NCBI GenBank assembly: GCA_900114405.1 | Contig: FOSY01000007.1 | Span: 1-64,000 of the forward strand | DNA length: 64,000 nt | Direction: 5' to 3' | Source of the DNA: Lachnospiraceae bacterium KH1T2 | GTDB lineage: Bacteria; Bacillota; Clostridia; Lachnospirales; Lachnospiraceae | In this document: one piece after another, positions 35,455 through 43,709 of the stretch | Layout: each line of letters opens with the position of its first letter | Position numbering within the stretch: position 1 is the first letter of the stretch | Notes under the pieces: generated by a model | The model's input: only the letters and a program-made list of their open reading frames with translations | Told to the model about the DNA's origin: nothing | The model's database searches: none | Program-made: the position numbers and the translations under genes

Positions 35455-37137
35455 TTAATCAAAAAGCGGCTTTACTGCACCTGCAAGTTTATCTTTTTCA
35501 GCCTGAGCCTCTGCAAGATCCTTGCCCTTAGTTGTGTAGTATGCCTTTATCTTAGGCTCTGTGCCTGAAGGACGGATAACAACTGTAGAACCACTTTCAA
35601 GACCATAGATAAGAACATTAGCCTTAGGAAGTCCTGTCTCTTCCGGCTTTGTATAGTCTGTAACAGAAACTACTTTATCACCTGCAAAATCCTTAGGTGC
35701 ATTTTCTCTAAGTGATGCCATGATCGAATTCATCTTATCCATGCCTGTAAGACCTGGGAACTCATAACTATCAACCTTATTAAGGTATCTGCCATACTCC
35801 TTATAGATCTCCTCAAGGCGCTGCTTGATAGAAGAGCCGATGCTTCTGTAGTAAGCTGCCATCTCGCAGATAAGCATAGAGCCGATAACAGCATCCTTAT
35901 CTCTTACATAGGAACCGGCAAGATATCCATAGCTTTCTTCAAATCCAAAGATAAATCTGTCAACTTCGCCTGCTGCTTCAAGCTGAGCGATCTGATCGCC
36001 GATCCACTTAAAGCCTGTCAAAGTCTGGCGAAGCTCTACTCCGTAGTGCTCAGCCACTTTAACTGCAAGCGGTGTTGAAACGATAGACATAACAGCTACC
36101 GGATTCTTAGGCATAGTACCTTTTTCGATCCTGCCTGCACAGATATAATCAAGGAGGAGTACGCCCATCTCATTTCCGCTTACAAGCTCATAAGAGCCAT
36201 CAGGACACTTCATCGCAATACCTACACGGTCTGCATCAGGATCTGTTGCAAGCATGAGGTCTGCACCAACATTTTTTGCAAGTTCAAGTCCTTTTTCAAG
36301 AGCTTCAAAGATTTCAGGATTAGGATATGAGCATGTTGTGAAATAGCCGTTTGGATATTCCTGCTCTGGTACAATGGTGATATCCTCGATGCCCATATCT
36401 TTAAGAACTCGTGTTACAGGTACAAGGCCTGTTCCGTTAAGTGGTGAGTAAACAAGCTTAAGACCTGCTGTCTTACAAAGGCCCGGACGAACCTGTCTAT
36501 CCTCGATAGCTGCATAAAGTGCATCTTTACAATCATTGCCTACAAACTTGATAAGACCCTTTTCAACGCCCTCTGCAAAGTCCATATACTTAGCGCCTGT
36601 GAGAACGTCTGTCTTCTGTATAGACTCATAAACTACTGCAGCAGCATCGTCTGTCATCTGGCAGCCATCAGGTCCATAAGCCTTGTAACCGTTGTACTTA
36701 GCAGGGTTATGTGATGCTGTCACCATGATTCCGGCATTACACTTATAGTATCTTGTTGCAAAGCTAAGTGCAGGAACCGGCATAAGTTCATCATATATCC
36801 TTACATTGATACCGTTTGCAGCGAGTACGCCTGCTGCCTCTCTTGCAAAATTCCAACCCTTAAGACGGCTATCATAGCTGATAGCTACTGTCTGTGTTCC
36901 TCCCTGAGTCTTTACCCAGTCAGCTACACCCTGTGTTGCCTGACGTACAACCCAGATGTTCATTCTATTTGTTCCGGCTCCAAGAGTTCCTCTAAGTCCG
37001 GCAGTACCAAACTTAAGTGCAACTGCGAAGCGCTCTTTTATAGCGTCATCATCATTTGCAATATCAAGCAGCTCTTTTTTAAGGTCAAAATCAATCAGGT
37101 CAGCATGAAGCCATTTTTCGTATTCGTCTTTGTACAT
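35455..37137 (-). CDS. Phosphoglucomutase / phosphomannomutase
   Basis: Alpha-D-phosphohexomutase of 560 residues, interconverting hexose 1- and 6-phosphates (glucose, possibly mannose) for glycogen, nucleotide sugars and galactose use. Landmarks in order: FGTAGLRGTLGAG, the phosphoserine loop VTASHNPAKYNGYK, metal loop DPDADRVG, sugar-binding GFEESYGY and phosphate-binding RPSGTEPK. The length fits the eukaryote-like PgcA/Pgm2 type of Firmicutes. The ATG at 37137 has AAAGGG about 5 nt upstream; the in-frame extension to 37194 is not protein-like. It would link the galactose released by the alpha-galactosidase at 45.2-47.3 kb to glycolysis. Confidence 0.93.
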   Translation of the reverse strand: MYKDEYEKWLHADLIDFDLKKELLDIANDDDAIKERFAVALKFGTAGLRGTLGAGTNRMNIWVVRQATQGVADWVKTQGGTQTVAISYDSRLKGWNFAREAAGVLAANGINVRIYDELMPVPALSFATRYYKCNAGIMVTASHNPAKYNGYKAYGPDGCQMTDDAAAVVYESIQKTDVLTGAKYMDFAEGVEKGLIKFVGNDCKDALYAAIEDRQVRPGLCKTAGLKLVYSPLNGTGLVPVTRVLKDMGIEDITIVPEQEYPNGYFTTCSYPNPEIFEALEKGLELAKNVGADLMLATDPDADRVGIAMKCPDGSYELVSGNEMGVLLLDYICAGRIEKGTMPKNPVAVMSIVSTPLAVKVAEHYGVELRQTLTGFKWIGDQIAQLEAAGEVDRFIFGFEESYGYLAGSYVRDKDAVIGSMLICEMAAYYRSIGSSIKQRLEEIYKEYGRYLNKVDSYEFPGLTGMDKMNSIMASLRENAPKDFAGDKVVSVTDYTKPEETGLPKANVLIYGLESGSTVVIRPSGTEPKIKAYYTTKGKDLAEAQAEKDKLAGAVKPLFD

Positions 37138-37395
37138 TACATTCCCTTTCTTTATAAATATTTGAATATTTATGTTATGTTTGTAAACACACACATTTAT
37201 ATATTATCTCAGTCTTGGTAATAAATCACTAATTAACTTCATAAAGTTTTAAATTTTTTTAACTTTACTTTATTTTTATTTACAGTCAATACTCACTTTC
37301 GGGTATTTCTCACCGGATTCGAATCTGCTTTGCCGGCATATTTCCTATACGAATCCATGCGCAAACCCTTAGATATGTGGAATTTCTCCGCCAAG

Positions 37396-37424
37396 TTGAA
37401 TGTATGTTGAATACATACTATACT
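37396..37424 (+). promoter_or_regulatory. Promoter with operator-like dyad in the spacer
   Basis: TTGAAT (37396-37401), a 17-base spacer, TATACT (37419-37424), 67 bases before the nuclease gene. The spacer gtatgttgaatacatac is itself an inverted repeat (gtatgt-N5-acatac) that fills it exactly, so a repressor bound there would cover both promoter elements. The rest of 37138-37490 shows no gene. Confidence 0.6.
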
Positions 37425-37490
37425 TAATATTAATGCATGAGTGTGGATCATGTATAAATGTTCTATATCTATGAAAAGGAAGTTTGAAAA

Positions 37491-38654
37491 ATGAAAAAAC
37501 GTATCTTAGCACTATTAATCGCTGTCGGATTAGTCTTTACCGGCTGTACCTCAGAAGCAGTGCCGACCTCATCAGCAGGCAGTATCGAAAGTTCTGAAGT
37601 ACCTTCAGAACTTTCCTCTGAAAGCACTGCAGAAGCCTCTTCTGAAGAAAGTTCTGCGGCAAGTTCCGAAGCACCTACTATATCATCTGAAGCAGAAGAA
37701 GCGTCTGCCTCAGCATCAGCAGAGTCTTCTTCCGAAAGCACCTATGAATCAGGAGTTTTGGCTCAAAGATCTGCAGCAGACTTTGATCTCTCATCTATAC
37801 CTGAGTACTCAGGGAAGCCATATGTTGCAGTAAATGATAACGTTCCTTTTTTCGGCAGCTCCGAGCTCACCACGAAAGCTTTTGAATCTTACAGCAGTCT
37901 TGACTCACTTGGCAGATGCGGTGTTGCTTATGCCTGTGTCGGCAAAGAGATAATGCCGACTGAAAAGCGCGGCGAGATAGGATCTGTAAAGCCTTCAGGC
38001 TGGAATCAGAAAAAATACAGCAACGTTGACGGTAAATATCTATGGAACAGATGCCACCTCATCGGATATCAGCTTTCTGCAGAAAATGCGAACCCTAAAA
38101 ACCTCATAACAGGTACACGCTACCTCAATGTCGAAGGAATGCTGCCTTTTGAAAACATGACAGCAGACTACGTTAAAGAAACCGGAAATCATGTACTGTA
38201 CCGTGTAACACCTATATTTAGCGGAAATAATCTTGTCGCTGATGGAGTTTTAATGGAGGCTGAAAGCGTCGAAGACTCAGGCGACGGCGTCCTCTTTAAT
38301 GTATTTGTCTACAACGTTCAGCCTGATATCGCTATTGACTATGCCGACGGTTCTTCAGAATCGCTTATCGGAAGTGCTATCACAGGCAATGAGTCCTCTG
38401 CTTCCAAAGCTGAAACTTCTCCGGCCGCAGAAACACAGACCTTTGCCCCTGCCGCAGAAACACAGACTTCTGCTCCTGCCGAAGCTCAGAGTACCTCTTC
38501 AACTTACATTGCAAATACAAATACTATGAAATTCCATTATCCAAGCTGTTCAAGTGTTGATCAGATGAACCCTTCAAATAAAATGGAATTTAGCGGAAGC
38601 CGTGATGAATTAATATCTCAGGGCTATGTACCATGCAAAAGATGTAATCCATGA
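37491..38654 (+). CDS. DNA/RNA non-specific endonuclease lipoprotein
   Basis: Surface-anchored nuclease of 387 residues. Lipobox FTGC follows MKKRILALLIAVGLV (Cys about residue 19). Residues 22-85 are a low-complexity Ser/Glu/Ala linker. The nuclease domain (about 95-285) is of the EndA/NucA-like DNA-entry type, with the catalytic His in LWNRCHLIGYQLSAENANPK (DRGH-like site) and TGTRYLNVEGMLPFEN. A second low-complexity linker (AAETQTFAPAAETQTSAPAE) leads to a C-terminal Cys domain, NTMKFHYPSCSSVD ... GYVPCKRCNP, seen on other secreted nucleases. AAGGAAG is 8 nt before the ATG. Likely roles: nutrient recovery from nucleic acids or DNA processing at the surface. Confidence 0.9.
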   Translation: MKKRILALLIAVGLVFTGCTSEAVPTSSAGSIESSEVPSELSSESTAEASSEESSAASSEAPTISSEAEEASASASAESSSESTYESGVLAQRSAADFDLSSIPEYSGKPYVAVNDNVPFFGSSELTTKAFESYSSLDSLGRCGVAYACVGKEIMPTEKRGEIGSVKPSGWNQKKYSNVDGKYLWNRCHLIGYQLSAENANPKNLITGTRYLNVEGMLPFENMTADYVKETGNHVLYRVTPIFSGNNLVADGVLMEAESVEDSGDGVLFNVFVYNVQPDIAIDYADGSSESLIGSAITGNESSASKAETSPAAETQTFAPAAETQTSAPAEAQSTSSTYIANTNTMKFHYPSCSSVDQMNPSNKMEFSGSRDELISQGYVPCKRCNP

Positions 38655-38657
38655 AAT

Positions 38658-38698
38658 AACGCCTTTCCCAAGTTTTTCTTTTGGGAAGGGCGTTTTCT
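38658..38698 (+). terminator. Terminator of the nuclease gene
   Basis: Stem aacgcctttccca (38658-38670) with tgggaagggcgtt (38682-38694), one weak pair, followed by TTTTCTTTT. Confidence 0.78.
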
Positions 38699-38726
38699 TT
38701 TGAATATCCTCTGATTCAATTAAATA

Positions 38727-39596
38727 TCACTTACATTTATTACACAAAGCGCAAGCAGATGGTGTTACTGCACATCCGCCTTTTGCAGTTTCTCTGAAGT
38801 CTACTGACAACCTTCTTCCGACATTATACATGCAGTCTATCATTTCATCCAAAGGTATCATTTGAGTGATACCGGCAAGTGACATTTCAGCTGCCGTAAG
38901 TGCATTTGCTGCTCCCGCAGCATTACGATTTTGACATGGGTACTCTACCAACCCAAGTACAGGATCACAGATAAGTCCAAGCATATTCATCAAAACTGTG
39001 GACGCCGCATATGTACACTGCCTTGGTGTGCCCCCCATAAGCTCTGTTGCTGCACTGGCAGCCATCGCAGAAGCAACACCTACTTCAGCCTGACATCCTC
39101 CTACAGCTCCCGCAACAGTAGCATTCTGCATCGCAAGATATCCTATAGCTCCTGCGTTAAAAAGTCCATCTATTATCCTGTCATCAGAAATCTTATACTC
39201 TTCCTGAAGCGCAAGTAAAACACCTGGAACAACTCCTGAAGAACCTGCTGTTGGCGCAGCTACTATAAGTCCCATAGAAGCATTCACTTCAAGGACTGCC
39301 ATTGCATAAGTGATTGCTTTACTTACAACTCCGCCAACGATATTTTTTCCCTTTATCCTATGCTCATTGAGCTTCTTTGCCTCGCCTCCGATAAGTCCGC
39401 CCATAGACTTTACAGCATTCTTAGTCGGTGACTGTGCAGATTCCTTCATTATCTTCCAGGCACTCTGCATTTTATATATGATCTCATCTTCTGTCGTTTC
39501 AAATTGATCGATCTCACGCTGCTTCATGACCTCTGAAATCGACATTCCCTTGCTTTCACAGATCTCAAGTAATTCCTCTGCCTTCTTAAAATCCAT
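38727..39596 (-). CDS. sdaAA: L-serine dehydratase, Fe-S dependent, alpha subunit
   Basis: Catalytic subunit (289 residues) of the two-chain anaerobic L-serine ammonia-lyase, converting serine to pyruvate and ammonia. Seen: EVMKQREIDQFETTEDEI near the start, the GGLIGGEAKKLNEHR segment, the loop VAAPTAGSSGVVPGVLLAL, CQAEVGVASAMAA and the C-terminal cysteines (CAVTPSACALCNKCK) for the [4Fe-4S] cluster. It lies 18 nt after the beta subunit gene, in the order beta-alpha usual in Firmicutes. With the upstream symporter this forms a serine uptake and use cluster. Confidence 0.95.
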   Translation of the reverse strand: MDFKKAEELLEICESKGMSISEVMKQREIDQFETTEDEIIYKMQSAWKIMKESAQSPTKNAVKSMGGLIGGEAKKLNEHRIKGKNIVGGVVSKAITYAMAVLEVNASMGLIVAAPTAGSSGVVPGVLLALQEEYKISDDRIIDGLFNAGAIGYLAMQNATVAGAVGGCQAEVGVASAMAASAATELMGGTPRQCTYAASTVLMNMLGLICDPVLGLVEYPCQNRNAAGAANALTAAEMSLAGITQMIPLDEMIDCMYNVGRRLSVDFRETAKGGCAVTPSACALCNKCK

Positions 39597-39614
39597 ATCT
39601 CTGCCTCTCTTAAT

Positions 39615-40283
39615 TTATATCTGCACTAACATTACATCTTCAACATATTTATTCTGCATGATAGCCTCTTTAAGTTCTTCCGGAAGCGAACTATCAGTCT
39701 CAACGATAGTGTATGCTCTCCCGTGCTTTCCTTCTCTGAAAAGTCTCATGAAAGCGATATTGATATTTCTATCACTCATTGCTCCCGCGATATGCTTAAT
39801 GACACCCGGCATATCTTTTTGAACGATGATCGCTGCACTGTATTCTCCAGAAAAATCTACCGGAACATTGTCTATCTTGACTATACGGCACTTTCCGCCA
39901 CCTATAGATTCTCCTCTCACATCGAGTACTCTTCCATCCTCAGTTTCTATATGTATATCTACTGTATTCGGATGAACGTCTGTCTCGATTTCGTTTGTAA
40001 CAAATTCAAATTTCACGCCTCTATCCGCTGCGATCTTAAAAGAATCCCTTATGCGCTTATCATCTGTCCTGAAACCAAGAATTCCACCAAGCAAAGCCTT
40101 ATCTGTACCATGTCCATGATATGTTTTTGCAAACGAACCATACAAAGTAAACACTACTGCCTTTATACTGCCGCCAGCCATCTTCTGTGCAAGAAACGCA
40201 ATGGAACTTGCGCCGGCTGTATGAGAACTTGACGGGCCTATCATATTAGGACCCAAAACATCAAATACACTTATTGAAGCCAT
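39615..40283 (-). CDS. sdaAB: L-serine dehydratase, Fe-S dependent, beta subunit
   Basis: Partner of sdaAA, 222 residues. It begins SVFDVLGPNMIGPSSSHTAGA, which carries the conserved SSSHTAG motif, followed by YGSFAKTYHGHGTDKALLGG. The C-terminal ACT domain (from about 145, YSAAIIVQKDMPGVIKHIAG) probably senses serine and tunes activity. Cytoplasmic complex with SdaAA. A strong GGAGG-type site (gtaggaggaaat) precedes the ATG. Hairpins between this gene and the upstream symporter may lower or regulate read-through. Confidence 0.95.
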   Translation of the reverse strand: MASISVFDVLGPNMIGPSSSHTAGASSIAFLAQKMAGGSIKAVVFTLYGSFAKTYHGHGTDKALLGGILGFRTDDKRIRDSFKIAADRGVKFEFVTNEIETDVHPNTVDIHIETEDGRVLDVRGESIGGGKCRIVKIDNVPVDFSGEYSAAIIVQKDMPGVIKHIAGAMSDRNINIAFMRLFREGKHGRAYTIVETDSSLPEELKEAIMQNKYVEDVMLVQI

Positions 40284-40304
40284 ATTTCCTCCTACTCTTA
40301 AACC

Positions 40305-40380
40305 ATAGATTTTTGCAGCAATGCTTCAAAAATCTGTACTTTTAATCTGAAAGAGGTCTGAGAGTTAAACTCTTCAGACC
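40305..40380 (-). terminator. Intercistronic hairpins between symporter and sdaAB
   Basis: One hairpin has ggtctgaagag/ctctcagacc-type arms (about 40355-40380), the other agatttttg/caaaaatct (about 40307-40337). No clear long T-run follows, so partial termination or mRNA processing is as likely as full termination. Confidence 0.5.
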
Positions 40381-40393
40381 CCGTCATCATCAT

Positions 40394-41632
40394 TTATGCC
40401 GTTGTAAGCTTTTCATGATTTTTATCATTATTTTTGTTATAAATGTGCTTTCTGTAAATATTTTCAACTAAAAGACCGATAGCATTGTCACCTGAAACGT
40501 TGCATGCTGTTCCAAATGAATCCTGTGTGATATAAAGTGCTACCATGATAGCACATATAGGTCCATCCGGATTTCCTGCCTCTGCACCAAAGATCATGTA
40601 AAGGAACGGAAGTGCAGTCATGATAGAACCGCCCGGAGCTCCCGGACTTGCAACCATTGCCACGCCAAGAGTCGCGATAAAAGGAACAACTGTTGCCATG
40701 CTTATTGGCAGATTATTCATAAGGCAAACTGCTGTAGCACATGAAACTATAGTTATCATAGAACCACACATGTGAATATTTGCACAAAGCGGAACAACAA
40801 AGTTTCTAATCTGCTCGCTTACACCTTCTTTTTCAGCACACTGAAGGTTAACAGGAATAGTTGCTGCTGATGACTGTGTACCAAGTGCAGTTGCATAACC
40901 TGTAAGCTGATACTTGATGAGCTTAAGCGGATTCTGATGAGAAACTGTACCGGCGATCGTGAACTGAATAAGGATAGTTACCCAGTGCATGATTATAACA
41001 ACCAAAAATACTTTCCAAAGTATTCCCAAGATTGCAAATGTCTTGCCTGAACGTGTCATATCTACAAAAGTACCGCAAATATAAAGCGGAAGTCCAGGAA
41101 TTATCGTATTATGAAGTACTGCATCGATTATAGCTGAGAAATCATGCATTCCATTGTAAAGAGTATCTCCTACAGTCTTTCCTCTTAAAATAGAAAGCGA
41201 AAGTCCAAGCATAAATGCAAATACAACTGCTGACATAGTATCCATAAGAGCCGGGATGCTTATTGAAAGATAAGCACTTACAGAATTGTCTGCTGTCGCT
41301 GCAATCTGATCCATCGCCTCAGGACTCATGAAACTTGGAAAAAGAGTGCTTGAAACCAAATAAGAAGCTGAACCAAATATCAATGTTGAGCCATATGCGA
41401 GAGCCACTGTAATAAGTAAAAGCTTGCCTGCTCCCTGCGACAAGTCTGCAATACCCATTGTGACATATGCCAGGATCATAAGCGGAATCACAAATTTAAG
41501 ATAACTGCTGAAAATACCTGACAGTGTAACTACGAGCCTGCATATGCCCTCCGGCATAAACTGACCAATCACAATACCTAAAATTATTGCAATTATAAGC
41601 TTAGGTACAAGCCCTAACTTTTTCTTTTCCAT
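40394..41632 (-). CDS. Dicarboxylate/amino acid:cation symporter (probably serine)
   Basis: Sodium- or proton-coupled transporter of the DAACS (glutamate/SstT) family, 412 residues with eight or more membrane helices. It starts KLGLVPKLIIAIILGIVIGQ. The re-entrant loops show as YATALGTQSSAATIPVNLQC (the serine-rich HP1-type loop with TIPV) and VASPGAPGGSIMTALPFL (HP2). Family members carry glutamate, aspartate, serine or threonine. Position directly upstream of sdaAB-sdaAA points to serine, by inference only. A LysR gene is divergent. Confidence 0.9.
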   Translation of the reverse strand: MEKKKLGLVPKLIIAIILGIVIGQFMPEGICRLVVTLSGIFSSYLKFVIPLMILAYVTMGIADLSQGAGKLLLITVALAYGSTLIFGSASYLVSSTLFPSFMSPEAMDQIAATADNSVSAYLSISIPALMDTMSAVVFAFMLGLSLSILRGKTVGDTLYNGMHDFSAIIDAVLHNTIIPGLPLYICGTFVDMTRSGKTFAILGILWKVFLVVIIMHWVTILIQFTIAGTVSHQNPLKLIKYQLTGYATALGTQSSAATIPVNLQCAEKEGVSEQIRNFVVPLCANIHMCGSMITIVSCATAVCLMNNLPISMATVVPFIATLGVAMVASPGAPGGSIMTALPFLYMIFGAEAGNPDGPICAIMVALYITQDSFGTACNVSGDNAIGLLVENIYRKHIYNKNNDKNHEKLTTA

Positions 41633-41804
41633 ACCATTTTACCCCCGAAAAATACAACTTTCGTCCTTCCTTATTCATTCAAGTCTGCCGGCCGTTAACT
41701 TGACTTATCTTATAATCACATTGTATACTCAATGATACAATTAATCAAATTCATTGTTTTCATAATGTCGATTAATTATTTTAATCGTTTTTTAGGGGAG
41801 AAAT
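41633..41804. promoter_or_regulatory. Divergent control region of symporter and LysR gene
   Basis: A 172-base AT-rich gap between the symporter (minus) and the LysR regulator (plus). It has attaatc and gattaat arms (around 41743-41777) and several T-N11-A half-sites of the LysR type. GGGGAG stands 4-5 nt before the LysR ATG. Site assignment is tentative. Confidence 0.5.
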
Positions 41805-42689
41805 ATGGAATTAAGGCACATATCAAGTTTTATGAAGATTGCTCAGCTTCATAGCTTTTCAAAAGCCGCAGAAAGTCTGGGCTATTCGCAAAGTGCGTTA
41901 ACTGTACAGATCCAGCAGCTCGAAAAAGAGCTCGGTACAAAGCTATTTGACCGCATCGGTAAAAAGACACTGCTCACTCCGCCCGGAGAGAGATTTTTGA
42001 TATATGCACATAAGATACTTTCCGATGTCAACGAAGCACATCTTGCGCTTCAAAACGACTCTGAGCTTAGTAATGCGCTTCATATAGGTGTAACAGATTC
42101 TATCTGTTTCTATAAACTACCATCTATACTTCAATATTTTCACGAAAATTATCCAAAGGTAAATATCAGCATAACCGTTGATGATACCGACCAGTTGATA
42201 GACATGATGGATAAAGGCGAAACAGATATCATTTATATACTCGATCAGCCAAGCTACAACAATAACTGGGTGAAAGAATTAGAAGTAAGAGAAAAGGTAG
42301 TTTTCGTTGCATCTCCTGATTCAGTGCTTTCCCAAGAGAAAAATATTGAGCTTGACTCTCTGCTCACTCACTCTTTCATACTTCCGGAGTCCGGCTCTGC
42401 CCATAGGCGCTCACTTGATAATCTTTTAGCTGCAAAAGGATTCATTTTCAAGCCTTTTTTAGAGATTAGTTCTATTGAATTTATTCAGCGAATGCTGCAT
42501 GGAAGTGATTTTATATCTTATCTGCCATATTTCACAGTAGAAGATTCCGTAAACAACGGTTATCTCTCCGTACTTGATGTGAAAGATTTTCACGCATCAA
42601 TGTACAGGCAGATCTTTTATAATAAGAATAAATGGAAAACACGTGAAATGTCTGAATTTATCAGACTTGCAAAACAACAGGCGGAATAG
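41805..42689 (+). CDS. LysR family transcriptional regulator
   Basis: DNA-binding regulator of 294 residues. The N-terminal winged HTH is typical: MELRHISSFMKIAQLHSFSK, AAESLGYSQSALTVQIQQLE, LGTKLFDRIGKKTLLTPPGE. The effector-binding domain (about 90-290) is the periplasmic-binding-protein type (HIGVTDSICFYKLPSILQYF, DMMDKGETDIIYIL). It is transcribed divergently from the serine symporter-sdaAB-sdaAA cluster, which is its likely target, perhaps with serine or a related metabolite as effector. The 3' end overlaps its terminator. Confidence 0.93.
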   Translation: MELRHISSFMKIAQLHSFSKAAESLGYSQSALTVQIQQLEKELGTKLFDRIGKKTLLTPPGERFLIYAHKILSDVNEAHLALQNDSELSNALHIGVTDSICFYKLPSILQYFHENYPKVNISITVDDTDQLIDMMDKGETDIIYILDQPSYNNNWVKELEVREKVVFVASPDSVLSQEKNIELDSLLTHSFILPESGSAHRRSLDNLLAAKGFIFKPFLEISSIEFIQRMLHGSDFISYLPYFTVEDSVNNGYLSVLDVKDFHASMYRQIFYNKNKWKTREMSEFIRLAKQQAE

Positions 42690-42714
42690 GACTTCTCCCA
42701 TTCCGCCTGTTTTG
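42677..42714 (+). terminator. Terminator overlapping the LysR stop codon
   Basis: Stem acaggcggaat (42677-42687) with attccgcctgt (42700-42710), then TTTGTT. The first arm encodes the last codons of the gene. Confidence 0.8.
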
Positions 42715-42725
42715 TTACTCAATAT

Positions 42726-42833
42726 TTACACTATTTTTAATGCTGTACCACCGGTCTTATTCCCCTTACCCTTGCAGCCGATCAGGTCAAGCACAGTCTT
42801 TACTATTAATTTTTTAATATACGGTATTTTCAT
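42726..42833 (-). CDS. Possible small cationic peptide (35 aa)
   Basis: Short ORF starting MKIPYIKKLIVKTVLDLIG and ending CKGKGNKTGGTALKIV: an amphipathic basic helix, then a Gly/Lys-rich tail with one Cys. No convincing ribosome binding site is seen upstream and there is no known family, so it may be a chance frame or a gene remnant. It is listed because the composition is unlike random AT-rich DNA. Confidence 0.25.
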   Translation of the reverse strand: MKIPYIKKLIVKTVLDLIGCKGKGNKTGGTALKIV

Positions 42834-42871
42834 TTTAGTGTAAAGGATACTTTTCTCACTCTCTTGAGTAT

Positions 42872-42902
42872 TTATAGGAATTCCAACGAAAATTTCCTAT
42901 AA
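42872..42902. repeat. Palindromic repeat, uninterrupted copy 2
   Basis: Arms ttataggaa (42872-42880) and ttcctataa (42894-42902), the same arms as at 27849-27878. Here the flank gtcaaaaaaa follows, which mirrors the ttttttgac on the left of copy 1, so the full unit is about 45 bp and resembles a transcription terminator. Confidence 0.65.
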
Positions 42903-42911
42903 GTCAAAAAA

Positions 42912-42938
42912 AGAACCGGAGAATTTTTCCCCGGTTCT
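42912..42938 (-). terminator. Terminator of cheY
   Basis: Stem agaaccgg (42912-42919) with ccggttct (42931-42938), with a T-run on minus past 42912. Confidence 0.8.
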
Positions 42939-42944
42939 AATCCT

Positions 42945-43313
42945 TTACAGATCCTTAAAGACCTGTTTCATAGCTCTCATTACATCTTCATTTTTAAATG
43001 GCTTTACGATAAAATCACATGCTCCACGCTTCAGTGCCAGCACGATCATATTCTCAAACTTCTGATCTGAACACATAACGATCTTAGCCTTCGGATCATA
43101 TTCTATCATCTCTGACAGAGCATCAATTCCATTTAACTTTGGCATATTTATATCAAGAATCACAAGATCAGGCTTCAGATCCTTGAACATTGCTACTGCC
43201 TGCTCACCATCCTTGGCCTCGCCCGCTATCTGAAACTTTTCACTATCTAATGCTGCCCGAAGCATGTCCCTCATAAGTTTTGTGTCATCAGCCAAAAGAA
43301 TCCTCTTGCGCAT
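42945..43313 (-). CDS. CheY-like response regulator
   Basis: Single receiver domain of 122 residues that relays phosphorylation without an output domain. Acidic pair in ILLADDTKLM (D9, D10), phospho-acceptor D54 in PDLVILDINMPKLNG, Ser in VMCSDQ and Lys in FIVKPFKNE. This is the usual form of chemotaxis CheY in clostridia, which acts on the flagellar switch. GGAGGGG lies about 6 nt before the ATG. The next gene upstream on the same strand is a soluble chemoreceptor (43710-44744), so the two may share a pathway although a terminator lies between them. Confidence 0.92.
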   Translation of the reverse strand: MRKRILLADDTKLMRDMLRAALDSEKFQIAGEAKDGEQAVAMFKDLKPDLVILDINMPKLNGIDALSEMIEYDPKAKIVMCSDQKFENMIVLALKRGACDFIVKPFKNEDVMRAMKQVFKDL

Positions 43314-43363
43314 GCAACCCCTCCTTTAAGTTTCCATCAATGTCGTAAATTTAGTACATATGT

Positions 43364-43588
43364 CTAAAAATATCTACTATTAGAATAATACTTTACAGCA
43401 AAACTATCAATAAATTCCTTTGATTTTAGTTTTTTTTCAGATTTTAGTGAAAATTTGTTCGATTCAAATACAGAGTGCTGCGAAGTAAATCCGTCTTTCG
43501 AAAAAGCACGTAATCTGAAAACATCACAAGCAAAGAAATCCGAGTATGAAGAAAGATGTCTGATCAGGAAATTTATAAAGCTTATCAT
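43364..43588 (-). pseudogene. Gene fragment of unknown family (part of a repeat)
   Basis: Reading frame of 74 codons ending SEKKLKSKEFIDSFAVKYYS and then NSRYF. A second, frame-disrupted copy of its end occurs at 45121-45217 (KSEKLKSKDFIDSFAIKYL), with mostly conservative changes. That pattern suggests a once-coding segment present in several genomic copies, now decaying in both places. Also shared is ctgcgaagtaaatccg (GFTSQ in this frame). No ribosome binding site is visible. I do not recognise the parent protein. Confidence 0.35.
43387..43493. repeat. Dispersed repeat, copy A
   Basis: Positions 43387-43432 match 45121-45166 at 43 of 46 bases, and 43475-43493 match 45199-45217 at 18 of 19. 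The part between differs in length. It lies in the 396-base gap between cheY and the chemoreceptor gene. Confidence 0.65.
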
Positions 43589-43650
43589 ATTCTAATTCGT
43601 GGCTTAGAACTATATTTTACATCTCAAACCCTAAAGTCAGGCAGCATAAA

Positions 43651-43680
43651 AGAACCCGGGCTGTCAATAGTCCGGGTTCT
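43651..43680 (-). terminator. Terminator of the PocR chemoreceptor gene
   Basis: Stem agaacccgg (43651-43659) with ccgggttct (43672-43680), with an A-run before it on plus. Confidence 0.8.
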
Positions 43681-43709
43681 TTAATAATTCTCATATTTTT
43701 CTACCATTA

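Noticed and set aside
37469..37741. Minus-strand Ala/Ser/Glu-rich frame of 90 codons
   Set aside because: It is the antisense shadow of the Ser/Glu-rich linker of the nuclease lipoprotein and has no ribosome binding site.
39723..40232. 169-codon plus-strand frame inside sdaAB
   Set aside because: It lies entirely antisense to the conserved serine dehydratase beta gene and shows no protein-like pattern.
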